Source: Acetohalobium arabaticum DSM 5501 (GTDB lineage Bacteria > Bacillota > Halanaerobiia > Halobacteroidales > Acetohalobiaceae). From it: a stretch of 64,000 nt of DNA. The stretch lies in assembly GCF_000144695.1 (NCBI RefSeq), contig NC_014378.1, positions 2,229,289 through 2,293,288 of the forward strand. The letters run 5' to 3'. The notes under the pieces are model-generated. The model searched no databases. It was not told the origin of the DNA and saw only the letters and a program-made list of their open reading frames with translations. Shown here one piece after another: positions 26,949 through 36,682 of this stretch. Position 1 is the stretch's first letter. Each line of letters starts with the position of its first letter. The translations under genes and the position numbers were made by a program.

Positions 26949-27342
26949 CTGTTTTTATTTCACCCTCCTCATTTTCATTTAAAATATAAGTCATTACTAA
27001 ATATGTTAACGGAAGTGCTATTATAGTTGATAATAAACCTCCTAAATATTCTGGCACTTCTAAAACTTCTATAATAAATATAATTCCTATTAATTGCATA
27101 AATAAATTTGGTAAATAAGAAAGTGGAAACACCATGAATTTTTTTACTGTTGGTTGAACTTTGTAAGTGAATATACAATTCAAAAAGAAAGAAATTATTA
27201 GACTTAAAGTAAAAGCTACAATATTAGAAATGAAGTAATGAATATCTAACCAAATCATTAATAAATATATCAGATTATGATTAATAGTATTAATTACACC
27301 AATTAATGAAAATTTAACAAATTGTAAACTTATATATTTCAA
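26935..27342 (-). CDS. GtrA-family membrane protein
   Basis: 135 residues from a TTG start at 27342, supported by AGGAGG upstream. Four hydrophobic helices and the FVKFSLIGVINTINHNLIYLL start are typical of GtrA, proposed to flip undecaprenyl-phosphate-linked sugars made by GtrB. Its stop lies within the start of the gtrB-like gene, indicating translational coupling. The outside acceptor enzyme could be the PIG-V-like membrane glycosyltransferase upstream (27996-29114). Confidence 0.88.
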   Translation of the reverse strand: MKYISLQFVKFSLIGVINTINHNLIYLLMIWLDIHYFISNIVAFTLSLIISFFLNCIFTYKVQPTVKKFMVFPLSYLPNLFMQLIGIIFIIEVLEVPEYLGGLLSTIIALPLTYLVMTYILNENEEGEIKTDGQT

Positions 27343-27373
27343 TATATTATGCCTCCTTACCTATCTCCTAATA

Positions 27374-27985
27374 TTACCTCTGTAACAAATCCAGTTCAAG
27401 CCATCGAACCCTCATTCCTAATAAACGTTTATCATCTGACAAACCATATTGATATGGGGAATTCGGTTTATGAATCACAAATTCAATCTGATTAAAATGA
27501 TCCTCTTTAACAACTTCATTAGGAATTTTAACATTATATTTTTTTAATTTTGAATGCTTCATATTTAATACACCAATCTTTTTATCATTAAAAATTACAT
27601 CAACTACTTGATTTCCTTCTGGAGCAAATGCATTTGCATATATAGACATTTGTAAATTTGTAGGTACTTCTTCATTAATTGTAAAATATAAATATGCTTT
27701 ATTACCCTTAGTCCAATTCCCTGTCTTTTCCTTGTAAGACCACCCTTTTCCTCTGTGTTTTATTTTTCTCATTTTATTATCGTTAGTTCCAAAGAACAAC
27801 TTGTTACCTAATTTATATTTTAATCCCCTATATCCTGACCAATCAATCAGTTTATTTTCTATATAATACAAATCATATTCTATAGAAGGTGGATTTGGAT
27901 GCCAAATCCAATATAATACTACAATATACCAAATACATAGACTTATACACAATAAATACATTATATTTTTTTTACATTTATTCAT
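27374..27985 (-). CDS. Membrane-anchored protein with a predicted external beta-sandwich domain
   Basis: 203 residues: a short basic N-terminus, one membrane helix (IMYLLCISLCIWYIVVLYWIW), then a soluble region with strand-like segments (AYLYFTINEEVPTNLQMSIYANAF, VVDVIFNDKKIGVLNM, NQIEFVIHKPN). This looks like the beta-sandwich domain often attached to the outside of membrane glycosyltransferases (DUF7024-like, from memory). It lies between a PIG-V-like enzyme and GtrA, so it may assist that enzyme. I do not recognise a characterised relative. Confidence 0.6.
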   Translation of the reverse strand: MNKCKKNIMYLLCISLCIWYIVVLYWIWHPNPPSIEYDLYYIENKLIDWSGYRGLKYKLGNKLFFGTNDNKMRKIKHRGKGWSYKEKTGNWTKGNKAYLYFTINEEVPTNLQMSIYANAFAPEGNQVVDVIFNDKKIGVLNMKHSKLKKYNVKIPNEVVKEDHFNQIEFVIHKPNSPYQYGLSDDKRLLGMRVRWLELDLLQR

Positions 27986-27995
27986 AATTATCCTC

Positions 27996-29114
27996 CTAGA
28001 TTGTTATTACATGCCCCCCAAACCACAAAAACAATAATAAAATATTAAATGAAACTAAAGTTATAACAATTAGCCATTTATATTTTTTAGTTTGATTTAT
28101 AATATCATTATAAGCAAAAATTAAAACTAAAGTTCCAATAAAATATCGAGGAAGTGACTGTACACCAGACATCATTGGTATAATAATACTTACTAAAGCA
28201 AAAATTCCTTCTTCAAATCGTTTTTTGTATAATAAGTAAGTTGAACCAATAATTCCTAGTATTCCCCATAAAGATAAATATTTTGATCTATAATTTCCAA
28301 ATACTAAATTATCATATAATGTAAAAATTGGATTACCATTTGTTCTCCACCATGCTTTTTGAACATGCTTAAATGCTAACGCATCTCCTAAGTGAAAATG
28401 CAAAAAAGTCATATATGCAAACAACCCAGTAGGCACTAATAATAACGCTAATAATTTTTTTTCATCTTTTAATACTTGCACTACTATATCAAAAAGGTTT
28501 TTGGAAGTTTTAAAATAAATTAAAAACATTCTAAGCAAAAGTGGTATAAAAAATAATACTCCTGTTGTACGTGTAGCAGATAATAAAGCACCAAAAATAC
28601 CACAATAAAGCCAATTCTCTCTTTGTAAATTATAAAAACAAAGTATAAGTAAACACAGAAATAAAGATTCTGTATAAAGCGATGAAAAATAAAAAGAATA
28701 AGGGCCAAGAGCAAATAAAATAACTGCTGAAAATGCAAATGATTGGCTTCTAGTCATAGACACATATTCGAAAATAATATATAAAGCTATAGTTAAAAAT
28801 ATATTTGATACTATAAAACCAGATTGATAAACACTTAAGCCAGTTAAAATTTTAAATAATTTAACTATCAAAGGATATAATGGAAAAAAGGCCCAATTAG
28901 CTTGAGCGCCATTTGTAGGTTCTAATGAATAGCCGTTTTCTATAGTATATTTATACCATCCAGCATCCCACTGCATTAATGAAGACACAAAAGTATTATT
29001 TGTATTATGTAACATATTCCATACCACATTACTTAACCAATAAGTAATTATTGATAACAGCACTAATGTTAATATAAAATAAATTCTTTCTCTTCGATTA
29101 TTAAATTGCACCAT
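27996..29114 (-). CDS. PIG-V-like membrane mannosyltransferase
   Basis: 372 residues with about ten hydrophobic segments. MQWDAGWYKYTIENGY and ANWAFFPLYPLIVKLFK near residues 47-80 match the luminal/periplasmic loop of the PIG-V family of GT-C mannosyltransferases (the conserved WDxxWY and FFPLYP), with the aspartate as likely catalytic residue. GT-C enzymes use polyprenyl-phosphate sugars as donors, which fits the GtrA/GtrB pair just downstream and the GDP-mannose genes beyond. The glycan or protein acceptor is unknown. Confidence 0.82.
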   Translation of the reverse strand: MVQFNNRRERIYFILTLVLLSIITYWLSNVVWNMLHNTNNTFVSSLMQWDAGWYKYTIENGYSLEPTNGAQANWAFFPLYPLIVKLFKILTGLSVYQSGFIVSNIFLTIALYIIFEYVSMTRSQSFAFSAVILFALGPYSFYFSSLYTESLFLCLLILCFYNLQRENWLYCGIFGALLSATRTTGVLFFIPLLLRMFLIYFKTSKNLFDIVVQVLKDEKKLLALLLVPTGLFAYMTFLHFHLGDALAFKHVQKAWWRTNGNPIFTLYDNLVFGNYRSKYLSLWGILGIIGSTYLLYKKRFEEGIFALVSIIIPMMSGVQSLPRYFIGTLVLIFAYNDIINQTKKYKWLIVITLVSFNILLLFLWFGGHVITI

Positions 29115-29144
29115 TTTATTCCTCCTATAGCATTATACAGTTTT

Positions 29145-29638
29145 GTTAAGTTATATGAAACTTGAACCCCTCTCCTCCTAAGGAGTATAATAGTTTAAAT
29201 CCATTAAACGATATCTCCAAAGAAAGGAGAGGAAGATTTATGACTAATTCTAAAGTACAATATCCTAGATGTCACTCGAAAGATTTATACAAGTATGGTA
29301 AAGACCCAGCAGAGGTTTTAATTCCTTTGCATCTGCATCAATCAATTACCATATTCATATTCTTTTATAATTACATCAGACCACACTCTGGACTTAATGA
29401 CTTAACTCCAGCTCAAGTAGCGGGAATTAAATACACTAATCAACAAAGAAACAATTGGCTATTAACTGCTTAATCTTAGTGTTTTAATTGGTAACAACTG
29501 TAGAAAAACTGTGATATTCAATTTGTTTTCCCTTAACTATGATCTTTTTAGTTAAAACTAATCTCAAAACTAAAGTTAGACTTAATAAATGGGTTAAAAA
29601 CTATGATTTTTTAAGCTCAATTTTCATATCTGCTTAAC
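29145..29638 (+). mobile_element. Internally deleted insertion-sequence remnant
   Basis: A roughly 494-bp unit bounded by imperfect inverted repeats: GTTAAGTTATATGAAACTTG at 29145 and, on the other strand, GTTAAGCAGATATGAAAATTG ending at 29638 (one gap). Inside is a short frame that joins the zinc-ribbon start of a transposase to its C-terminus. No clear target duplication was found, so the ends are tentative. It lies between a PIG-V-like gene and a broken GT4 gene. Confidence 0.45.
29240..29473 (+). pseudogene. Transposase remnant (zinc-ribbon start fused to DDE C-terminus)
   Basis: 77 residues from ATG 29240, with AGGAGAGG upstream. VQYPRCHSKDLYKYGKD resembles the C-x2-C zinc-ribbon start of IS6-like and related transposases. 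It is followed directly by FIFFYNYIRPHSGLNDLTPAQVAGI, the C-terminal end of a DDE transposase. The catalytic core is missing, so the gene has an internal deletion of several hundred bases. The exact family is uncertain. Confidence 0.7.
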
Positions 29639-29755
29639 AGGTTCCATTATACTTAATTATATAAAATAATAATCTTAGTAACCTTCTAGACTACTTTTTC
29701 TAAATACAAGTTAAACTTCTTGATCTTTTTTATTTGTGATTTTATATTAATAAAA

Positions 29756-30612
29756 TTACTTATAAACAATATCAATATTATTCTGAGATATCCCCTTATA
29801 ATTATCTTGCTTAAACTCTCTATACTTAGAATAAATATAATCTTCTATTTCATTAGCAAATCTATCCTTTGAAAAACTCTCAGCATTTTTTCTTATATAC
29901 TTTTCATCAAAATCCATATTTTCAAACTTCAAGACTACATTTTTTAAATCATTTACCGTTTGATTCCTAAAAAGCACGCCAGTTTTTAAATTTTCTACTG
30001 TTTCTAAAGATCCTCCTTCTCCATAAGCAATAACAGGACTACCACAAGCCTGTACTTCCACTGGTATAATCCCAAAATCTTCTTTAGCACAAAAAATAAG
30101 AGCTTTACACTTTTGATAATACTCCTTTAACTTTTCATCCGAAACTCTACCTACAAATTTTATATTCGAATTAGCAATTTCTTTTAAATAATCTTCCTGC
30201 GAACCATCCCCTGCAACAACCAGTTTTTTACCTAAATCATTAAATGCTTTTATAGCTAAATCTATTTTTTTATAAGGAACAAAACGTGAAACTACAAAAT
30301 AAAAATCTTCTGTTCCATTCTCATCATTACCTGGTACAAAAAAATCTGTATTAACCGGCGGATGAATAACCTCTGCCTCTCTTCGATAATACTTTTTTAT
30401 CCTTCTTCTTATAAAGTTAGAATTAGCCATTAAGTAGTCAATCCTATTTGTATTAATTACATCCCACTGCCTTATACCAGGCATAACTAAACTCATAAAT
30501 ATTTTTGCTAACAAACCAGCTTCATCACGATATTCATGATATAAATCCCATGCATACCGCATCGGACTATGTATATATGAAATATGCATTGTATTGGGAC
30601 CAGTAATTACTC
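29756..30612 (-). pseudogene. GT4 glycosyltransferase, C-terminal part (split by IS3 element)
   Basis: This segment holds the second Rossmann domain of a GT4 enzyme: FVVSRFVPYKKIDLAIKAF, VVAGDGSQEDYLKEI, FVGRVSDEKL and KEDFGIIPVEVQACGSPVIAYGEGGSLE (the E-x7-E nucleotide-sugar site). An in-frame ATG at 30589 would give 277 residues but lacks the N-terminal acceptor domain. Removing the IS and one CTC duplicate joins it in frame to 31872-32172 (SCAKGV-ITGPNTMHISYIHSP). The intact gene would be about 380 codons. Confidence 0.9.
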
Positions 30613-30678
30613 TGACCCTCCCCCAATTTGTTAGACACCCAGTTAAGCGATATAATAGAAGTAACGGAGGTGCTACAA

Positions 30679-30981
30679 TTGGGAGAAAAACGAAAAAGTT
30701 ATACAGAAGAATTCAAAAAAGATGCTGTTGAACTATCAAATAGATCAGATAAAACAGTTAAAGATGTATCTGAAAATCTTGATATACCCTATGGAACTTT
30801 AGTTAGATGGCGTCGAGAGTATAAAGATAAAGGTGATCTTGCTTTTCCAGGCCATGGCAAACAGAAACTAACTTCTGAACAAAAAGAAATTCAAAGACTA
30901 AAAAAAGAATTAAAAGATGCTAAAACAGAGCGTGATATTTTAAAAAAGGCCGTAAGCATCTTCTCGAACGAACCGAAGTAA
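30679..30981 (+). CDS. IS3-family transposase OrfA
   Basis: 100 residues from the TTG at 30679, which has GGAGGT 7-8 nt upstream. [18 protein letters not shown]...[22 protein letters not shown] is the helix-turn-helix that binds the IS ends, followed by a leucine-zipper-like heptad region ([23 protein letters not shown]). The AAAAAAG at 30942-30948 would allow a -1 frameshift into the OrfB frame, giving the OrfAB transposase. Confidence 0.92.
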   Translation: MGEKRKSYTEEFKKDAVELSNRSDKTVKDVSENLDIPYGTLVRWRREYKDKGDLAFPGHGKQKLTSEQKEIQRLKKELKDAKTERDILKKAVSIFSNEPK

Positions 30982-31019
30982 TTTACGGTTTTATCAGGGA
31001 CCACAGTGATCAATTTACT

Positions 31020-31841
31020 GTGGTGAAGATGTGTCAGGTTTTAGAGGTGTCCCGCTCTGGATATTATAAATGGTTAAATAGAAAACCATCTCAAAGAGAA
31101 AAAATAAATAAAAAATTAAAACTTAAAATAGCTGAAATTTACTGGCAGCATAATGGAACATATGGTAGCCCTAGAATTCATAGAGTGCTGCGAAAAGAGG
31201 GTTATACAGTGAACATTAAAAGAGTTGCTAGGTTAATGCGGATAATGGGTTTAAAAGCAATTCAAAAAAGAAAGTTTAAAAGAACTACCAATTCAAATCA
31301 TGACTTACCTTTAAAAGAAAATCTCCTAAAAAGGGATTTTGATATAGATAAACCAGATAAAGTCTGGGTCTCTGATATTACTTATATATCAACTAAAAAG
31401 GGTTGGCTTTACCTGGCAGTTGTAATTGATCTCTATTCAAGAAAAGTAGTTGGCTATTCTATGAGTAAAAGAATAAATACAGATTTAATAATGTCAGCAA
31501 CTAAGATGGCTATAAGTCGCCGCAACCCTGAAGCAGGACTTATATTCCACTCTGATAGAGGTAGCCAGTATGCAAGCCACAAATTACAGAATTTATTTAA
31601 ACAGCATAGCATTAGATCCTCAATGAGTCGTAAAGGTGACTGTTGGGATAATGCAGTTGCTGAGAGTTTCTTTGGTAGTTTGAAGACTGAGTTAGTTTAT
31701 CATAAAAAGTATTTAACCAGAAATCAAGCTAGGTTAGATATATTTGAATATATTGCTGGTTACTATAATAAAGTTAGGCTACATTCATATTTGAATTATA
31801 TGAGTCCGAAAAACTACGAGAAAGAGAGAAAAATGGCTTAA
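31020..31841 (+). CDS. IS3-family transposase OrfB (DDE integrase core)
   Basis: 273 residues from GTG 31020. The same frame is open upstream to the OrfA slip site (reading [22 protein letters not shown]), so the working protein is probably the OrfAB fusion. [24 protein letters not shown] and [18 protein letters not shown] carry the D, D and E catalytic residues. N-terminal [10 protein letters not shown] and C-terminal [15 protein letters not shown] are family hallmarks. Confidence 0.94.
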   Translation: MVKMCQVLEVSRSGYYKWLNRKPSQREKINKKLKLKIAEIYWQHNGTYGSPRIHRVLRKEGYTVNIKRVARLMRIMGLKAIQKRKFKRTTNSNHDLPLKENLLKRDFDIDKPDKVWVSDITYISTKKGWLYLAVVIDLYSRKVVGYSMSKRINTDLIMSATKMAISRRNPEAGLIFHSDRGSQYASHKLQNLFKQHSIRSSMSRKGDCWDNAVAESFFGSLKTELVYHKKYLTRNQARLDIFEYIAGYYNKVRLHSYLNYMSPKNYEKERKMA

Positions 31842-31871
31842 TATAGTGTCTAATTTAATGGGGGAACCTCA

Positions 31872-32172
31872 CTCCTTTAGCACAAGAAGAAGAACTACTC
31901 AATACAATATCATAATCAGTCAAATCAAAACTTTCAAAAGCTCTGGGCATTAACGGTAACATTTTTGTATAATATTTTTCTGACAAAGGAATCTGCTGCA
32001 TGAATGAAGTAATGACTTTTTCTTCTGGAAAATGTTCCGACATATTCTCTTCATTATATACAGCCGTATAAATAGGAGCCTCTGGAAATATATCACAGAA
32101 TATTTCTATTACTCTTTCGGCTCCTCCAAAATTAGTTAGCCAATCATGTACAATTGCTACTTTTGCTTTCAT
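31872..32172 (-). pseudogene. GT4 glycosyltransferase, N-terminal part (split by IS3 element)
   Basis: The frame starts MKAKVAIVHDWLTNFGGAERVIE, the N-terminal GT4 signature (glycine-rich GGAERV loop), and continues to SSSSSCAKGV, where the IS interrupts it. In the interrupted form it reads on into the IS end (RFPH) and stops at 31855. It overlaps the end of the upstream ligase gene. The C-terminal half lies at 29756-30612. Neither half alone should be active. Confidence 0.9.
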
Positions 32173-33919
32173 CATCTACCCACTCTCCATTTTGTTTATT
32201 ATTATATTGTTCAAATATTATATAACTAAACATAATCGATAATATCACAAATAAATAACCATGAGAATGGTCATCCAAAACACCTGATCCAAAAATAACA
32301 ATCCACATTGGAACAATTTTTAAAGAAGTTAATAAAGAAGTCTTATATATTATATATAACACAAAACTTAAAATAACAACAAAACCTAATATCCCAAATT
32401 CAGAAAACCAAGACAAATATATATTATGAGCTTGAAAAACACCTTTATTTCTTTTTAACCAATTTTTATTAACATCTGTAAAAACATAATTAGGAAAAAC
32501 TTTTTTGAAAACTCCTCTTCCTACACCAGTTAACGGATGGGTTAAACCCATTTTAATAGCAGCTTTCCATAATGTTATTCGAGAAGATTTTGAATTCCAA
32601 TTGCTTTTATCTTGAAATCCATTTATAGTTAAACACTTATTTTTGTCAGGTTTCCAGACTCCAATTTTAACATCATACACTCCTCTAGATAAAGCAGCTA
32701 TTGGAATTTGTAAAGTATATTTATCATTTTGAATAATTTGATAAGAGAAGGGTAAATCTAAATTTTTCTGTTTCCCCTTTCTTTTCGCATGTATCCAAAA
32801 AGCATTTTTAGATGACAAATTCTTATTTGTTGAAAACAATAAGTTTAAATAACCTTTATCCAAACTATACCCTCTATATTTAATTGGACCAAATTTTTCA
32901 TCCAATTCAATAACATTTGAATTAACCACAAAACCTTTACTTAATTCAGTTTTTTTATTCTTTAAATTTCCATTGGATTTAACATTTTTAATTATTAATC
33001 TATCAAATGATAATAAAACATTTTTATCTTTATTTTTAGTACTGAAGGCATGAGAAGCATATTGGATTACCTGGCTATACGCAGCATTAATTTGCTTAGA
33101 AATATCAAAGCGATTTGGACACAATAAAAATATAAATACTAATATAGCAATACATCCAATAAAAGCAAAAATTTTAATATGTTTAAATTCAGATAAAATT
33201 ATTGTTGAAACCATAGCTAGTATAAAGACCAACCATACATTCCTAGACTGTACAAATACTAAAGCCAAAGACACCAATGAAACAAATAATAAACCTAACA
33301 AAGGATATTTTTTTATGTAAGTCTTCAACTTCATGTCATTTAATCCAAAGACTAAACCTATAAGCAAAAACCAACCAAAAAGATTTGGATGTACCATAGT
33401 ACCTGTAACTCTAGGTAAACCTACAGCATAATGCAAATTGCCTCCAGCAAAAATATTTACCATCAGCTTATTTAATGGAGAATAAAGATATTGAAACAAA
33501 GCTAAAAAAACATAAACAAAAATCAAACCAAATAAAACTTTTTTTATAACATCTTTATATACAATATCATTCTTCCATAAATAAGAAAATAAAACTCCAA
33601 AAACCAAACAAATTAATAGCCTTAAATCTCCTTTAAGAGCTTCTGTAAATAATTGACTAAATAAAGTAGAAAGAATTAATACTGTTATACTACTCACTAT
33701 CAAAAGAATTAATAGTCTTTCTTCTTTTATTAAATTACATATTTCATTAATAACTTTTTTTATATTTAAAAAAAACAAACAAGTAAAAACAAATAATAAC
33801 AATGTGATTTCAGTAGTTGAAAAATTCAAACCCATCATTTCAAATAAGTTTATTTCCATTAATACCCCTAATATTGCTAATAAAGTAGAACTAGTTAAAA
33901 TATATTTTTTTATTCTCAT
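32144..33919 (-). CDS. O-antigen ligase/polymerase-family protein with a large inserted domain
   Basis: 591 residues, longer than usual for the Wzy_C/O-antigen ligase family (about 400-450). Roughly nine membrane helices fill residues 1-265, with VTGTMVHPNLFGWFLLIGL and SRNVWLVFILAMV typical of the family. Residues about 285-440 are hydrophilic and strand-like (a predicted outside domain). RITLWKAAIKMGLTHPLTGVGRGVFKKVF and FQAHNIYLSWFSEFGILG, with the catalytic-loop histidine, follow. It polymerises or ligates lipid-linked glycan outside the membrane. The inserted domain is unusual and unassigned. Confidence 0.87.
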   Translation of the reverse strand: MRIKKYILTSSTLLAILGVLMEINLFEMMGLNFSTTEITLLLFVFTCLFFLNIKKVINEICNLIKEERLLILLIVSSITVLILSTLFSQLFTEALKGDLRLLICLVFGVLFSYLWKNDIVYKDVIKKVLFGLIFVYVFLALFQYLYSPLNKLMVNIFAGGNLHYAVGLPRVTGTMVHPNLFGWFLLIGLVFGLNDMKLKTYIKKYPLLGLLFVSLVSLALVFVQSRNVWLVFILAMVSTIILSEFKHIKIFAFIGCIAILVFIFLLCPNRFDISKQINAAYSQVIQYASHAFSTKNKDKNVLLSFDRLIIKNVKSNGNLKNKKTELSKGFVVNSNVIELDEKFGPIKYRGYSLDKGYLNLLFSTNKNLSSKNAFWIHAKRKGKQKNLDLPFSYQIIQNDKYTLQIPIAALSRGVYDVKIGVWKPDKNKCLTINGFQDKSNWNSKSSRITLWKAAIKMGLTHPLTGVGRGVFKKVFPNYVFTDVNKNWLKRNKGVFQAHNIYLSWFSEFGILGFVVILSFVLYIIYKTSLLTSLKIVPMWIVIFGSGVLDDHSHGYLFVILSIMFSYIIFEQYNNKQNGEWVDDESKSSNCT

Positions 33920-33963
33920 TTTCTCCCCCCTTAACCCAAGTGATTATAACCCTCCTATATTCA

Positions 33964-35091
33964 TCACTTATTATTTTTCTTCCATACTTCTTTTTCATAT
34001 ATCGAATAAAGCTCCTCAGCCGTTTTAGTCCAGGAAAATTTATTCACTCGTTCTAATCCTTTATTTACATACTTCTTTTTCTTTTTTTCGTCTGCTAAAG
34101 CTGATTTAATTGCTTCCACCCAACCATCAATATCTTTAGGCTCAAGTAAAATGCCTGCATCTCCTATCACTTCAGGCACTGAAGCTTTATTACTAGCTAT
34201 TACCATAGTCCCTGCTCCCATTGCTTCAAGAGGAGGTAGACCAAAACCTTCATAAAGAGAAGGAAAAACAAAAATTTCAGCTCCATTCATTAGTACAGGA
34301 AAATCTTTTTCCTCTACATAACCAGTAAATTTAACATTATCAGGTTTACCTTTAGGAATTTCTTCCCCAGGCCATTTAGCTCCAACTATAGCTAATTCTA
34401 CATTCATGTCGGTTAAATATTTCATAACTTCAAACAACATTTTACTATTTTTTATAGGTTCAGTTCCTCCTGTAGTTAAAATATATGGTTTGTTTAAATC
34501 ATATTTGTTTTTAACTTCATCCAATCTTTCTCTATCAATATTATTAAAGAAAAACTTTTCATCTAAACCACAATAATTAACAATGATATCATCATCTTTT
34601 AAATTTTTAAATGTTTTCAATAAATCTTTTTTAGAGTTTTTAGAAACAGTAATAATTTTATCTGCTTTTCTAGTAGCTAGATGCCAACGCCACTTAACTA
34701 ATCTACTATACGGATATTGCTCTGGAAATAGAAAGGGCAATGTATCATGCATAGTAACTATTAAAGAAACCTCCCTATTAAAACTTAAAAATGGTAAATT
34801 ATAATTTCTAGGACTATGAAAAACATCAAGATTATGTTTGCTAATCCTTCTAGGAAGTATAAATTGTTCCCAAAGAGTTTGTGTTCCTCTCAAACCTAAA
34901 TTATGAGTATGTTCTGATTTTCCGATATCATCTATCATATAATCAGTTTCTTCATAACCTGCTCCCCAAAAATAAATTATTTCATCTGTTGATTTTTTAA
35001 CTTTATGCAAATGTTTTATTATCTGTTGAGTATACCGGCCAATTCCTGTTATAGGTAGTAATAACGAACGAGTGTCAATACCAATTTTCAT
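33964..35091 (-). CDS. GT4 family glycosyltransferase
   Basis: 375 residues with AGGAGG before ATG 35091. MKIGIDTRSLLLPITGIGRYTQQI and VSLIVTMHDTLPFLFPEQYP are typical of the mannosyltransferase-like GT4 branch. YILTTGGTEPIKNSKMLFEVM, KFTGYVEEKDFPVLMNGAEIFVFPSLYEGFGLPPLEAMGAG contain the donor-binding E-x7-E site. It follows the flippase gene without a gap. GDP-mannose would be a reasonable donor given the nearby manC, but this is not provable here. Confidence 0.9.
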   Translation of the reverse strand: MKIGIDTRSLLLPITGIGRYTQQIIKHLHKVKKSTDEIIYFWGAGYEETDYMIDDIGKSEHTHNLGLRGTQTLWEQFILPRRISKHNLDVFHSPRNYNLPFLSFNREVSLIVTMHDTLPFLFPEQYPYSRLVKWRWHLATRKADKIITVSKNSKKDLLKTFKNLKDDDIIVNYCGLDEKFFFNNIDRERLDEVKNKYDLNKPYILTTGGTEPIKNSKMLFEVMKYLTDMNVELAIVGAKWPGEEIPKGKPDNVKFTGYVEEKDFPVLMNGAEIFVFPSLYEGFGLPPLEAMGAGTMVIASNKASVPEVIGDAGILLEPKDIDGWVEAIKSALADEKKKKKYVNKGLERVNKFSWTKTAEELYSIYEKEVWKKNNK

Positions 35092-36603
35092 TTATAAAGC
35101 CTCCTTGAATTTATTTAAAACTTGTTTCAAATTAATTCCTTCTTGCCTCAATGGTACGATAACAGCTATAACACCGTAAATAAATATCGCTATAATATGT
35201 TTGCTAAAAAAACCTAAATTTTTAAACTCACGTAAAAAGACTGTAGCTATTAACCCTCCTACCAAAACCCAAATAATCTTCCTGAAAACTTGTCTAAATG
35301 GAATAATCCAGTCCATATATTTTTTTACACTGAAATAAATTAAAACGGCATAACTTAAATAAGATATCAAAGTTGTATAAGCGGCTGCCATGTAACCAAA
35401 GTGAGGAACAAGAATAATATTTAACATGACATTTAATGCTGCAACACCTAATCCTCCCAACATCATTCTTTTAGTATCTTCTTCAAACTCTAATGGTTTA
35501 TGTCCATACATTGAAAGGTGCCATATTAGCAAACCAGTTCCTGCAATAGGTATTACCCAATAGCCAACTCTATATTTTACTCCCAATAATATATTTGTTA
35601 TTGGTTTACTTAAAAACATTAATGCTATAATTAAAACAGACGCCATATAAATAAACCAATTAGTAGTATCACTTATAAGTTGTTGAACTTCTTCTTTCGA
35701 TTTTTGATTCCACATTTTCACAAGATAAGGATGGGCAATTAATAAAAATGGAGCGGCTACAAGTTCTGTTCCCCCTGCAATAAGAGAATAATTTGCTGAA
35801 TAAATCCCAACTTCTTTTGCACCTCGAAAAATCTGAATAATATATCTATCACCAATGGCTAATAAAATATAAGCTAAAAACCACCCTATCATTGGAGAAC
35901 CATATTTAAAATACTTTATAATATTCGTTTTAATTATTTTAATATGCTTAATTATATAAGTTATAGATAATTCTAAATCAGCCAATTTCCACATAAATGG
36001 TATTATTAAAAAAGTTCCAATAGCTTCTCCCCAAACCAAGTATTCAACTTTCTTTGAAATTAAAAAAACTAATATTAAAGGCAAGAATAATCTTCCCATC
36101 GACCTAAGTGTCTTAATCAAAGTGTGGTAGTTTGATTTTATTTCTGCCGAAAGCACTTGTAAACAAACCTTATAAATACTTAACCCCCATATCAAAGATA
36201 CAGTAGCAAAACACAATTTATTAAACCATATGCCGAAATAAGGTTTAATAAATAAAATAATAATATTTAAAATTAAAAGAAAAATAGTAAATAATAATAT
36301 ATATAATACAATTGTATTCTTAGCTATTCTCTTCTCATTAAGGTCCTCAAGTGAAGGCAAATAACGGTTAATAGCCTGCTTCATCCATTCAGTCAACATT
36401 AGGGTCACGAAAAGTACAATACTACGAACTAAATTATAATATCCAAACTTAGCAGGTAAAAATATTCTCGTGAAAATAGCAGTAAATCCTAATGAAGCTC
36501 CAGCTCTAGTTAATCCTCCTATTCCATAACGTAAAACATGGTATAATAAAGTACTAAAATGCTCAGACTTATCTTTGTCCTTTTCTATTTTATTAACTGC
36601 CAC
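35092..36603 (-). CDS. Polysaccharide flippase (Wzx-like, MOP superfamily)
   Basis: 503 residues from GTG 36603 (AAGGAGG upstream), with about 12-14 hydrophobic segments. LRYGIGGLTRAGASLGFTAIFTRIFLPAKFGYYNLVRS is the characteristic N-terminal helix pair of the polysaccharide-biosynthesis flippases. It differs strongly from the flippase at 1400-2887 and sits with a GT4 enzyme, a ligase/polymerase and an initiating transferase, together making a plausible second Wzx/Wzy-dependent glycan pathway. Confidence 0.9.
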   Translation of the reverse strand: MAVNKIEKDKDKSEHFSTLLYHVLRYGIGGLTRAGASLGFTAIFTRIFLPAKFGYYNLVRSIVLFVTLMLTEWMKQAINRYLPSLEDLNEKRIAKNTIVLYILLFTIFLLILNIIILFIKPYFGIWFNKLCFATVSLIWGLSIYKVCLQVLSAEIKSNYHTLIKTLRSMGRLFLPLILVFLISKKVEYLVWGEAIGTFLIIPFMWKLADLELSITYIIKHIKIIKTNIIKYFKYGSPMIGWFLAYILLAIGDRYIIQIFRGAKEVGIYSANYSLIAGGTELVAAPFLLIAHPYLVKMWNQKSKEEVQQLISDTTNWFIYMASVLIIALMFLSKPITNILLGVKYRVGYWVIPIAGTGLLIWHLSMYGHKPLEFEEDTKRMMLGGLGVAALNVMLNIILVPHFGYMAAAYTTLISYLSYAVLIYFSVKKYMDWIIPFRQVFRKIIWVLVGGLIATVFLREFKNLGFFSKHIIAIFIYGVIAVIVPLRQEGINLKQVLNKFKEAL

Positions 36604-36682
36604 TTAATAAAGGCCTCCTTAAATCTAAATATAATTTAATAAAGATTTACGTAATATAATTCTTCATCAAGATGTTTCTAAA

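Larger units (their letters stand above)
30613..31871 (+). mobile_element. IS3-family insertion sequence (1259 bp)
   Basis: The ends are TG...CA: left TGACCCTCCCCCAATTTG and right (reverse strand) TGAGGTTCCCCCATTAAAT, both continuing to TTAGACAC at matching positions. CTC is duplicated on both sides (30610-30612 and 31872-31874), a 3-bp target duplication. It contains orfA and orfB in different frames with an AAAAAAG slip site at 30942-30948. The element looks complete and recent, since the target gene reads perfectly across the site once it is removed. Confidence 0.95.
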
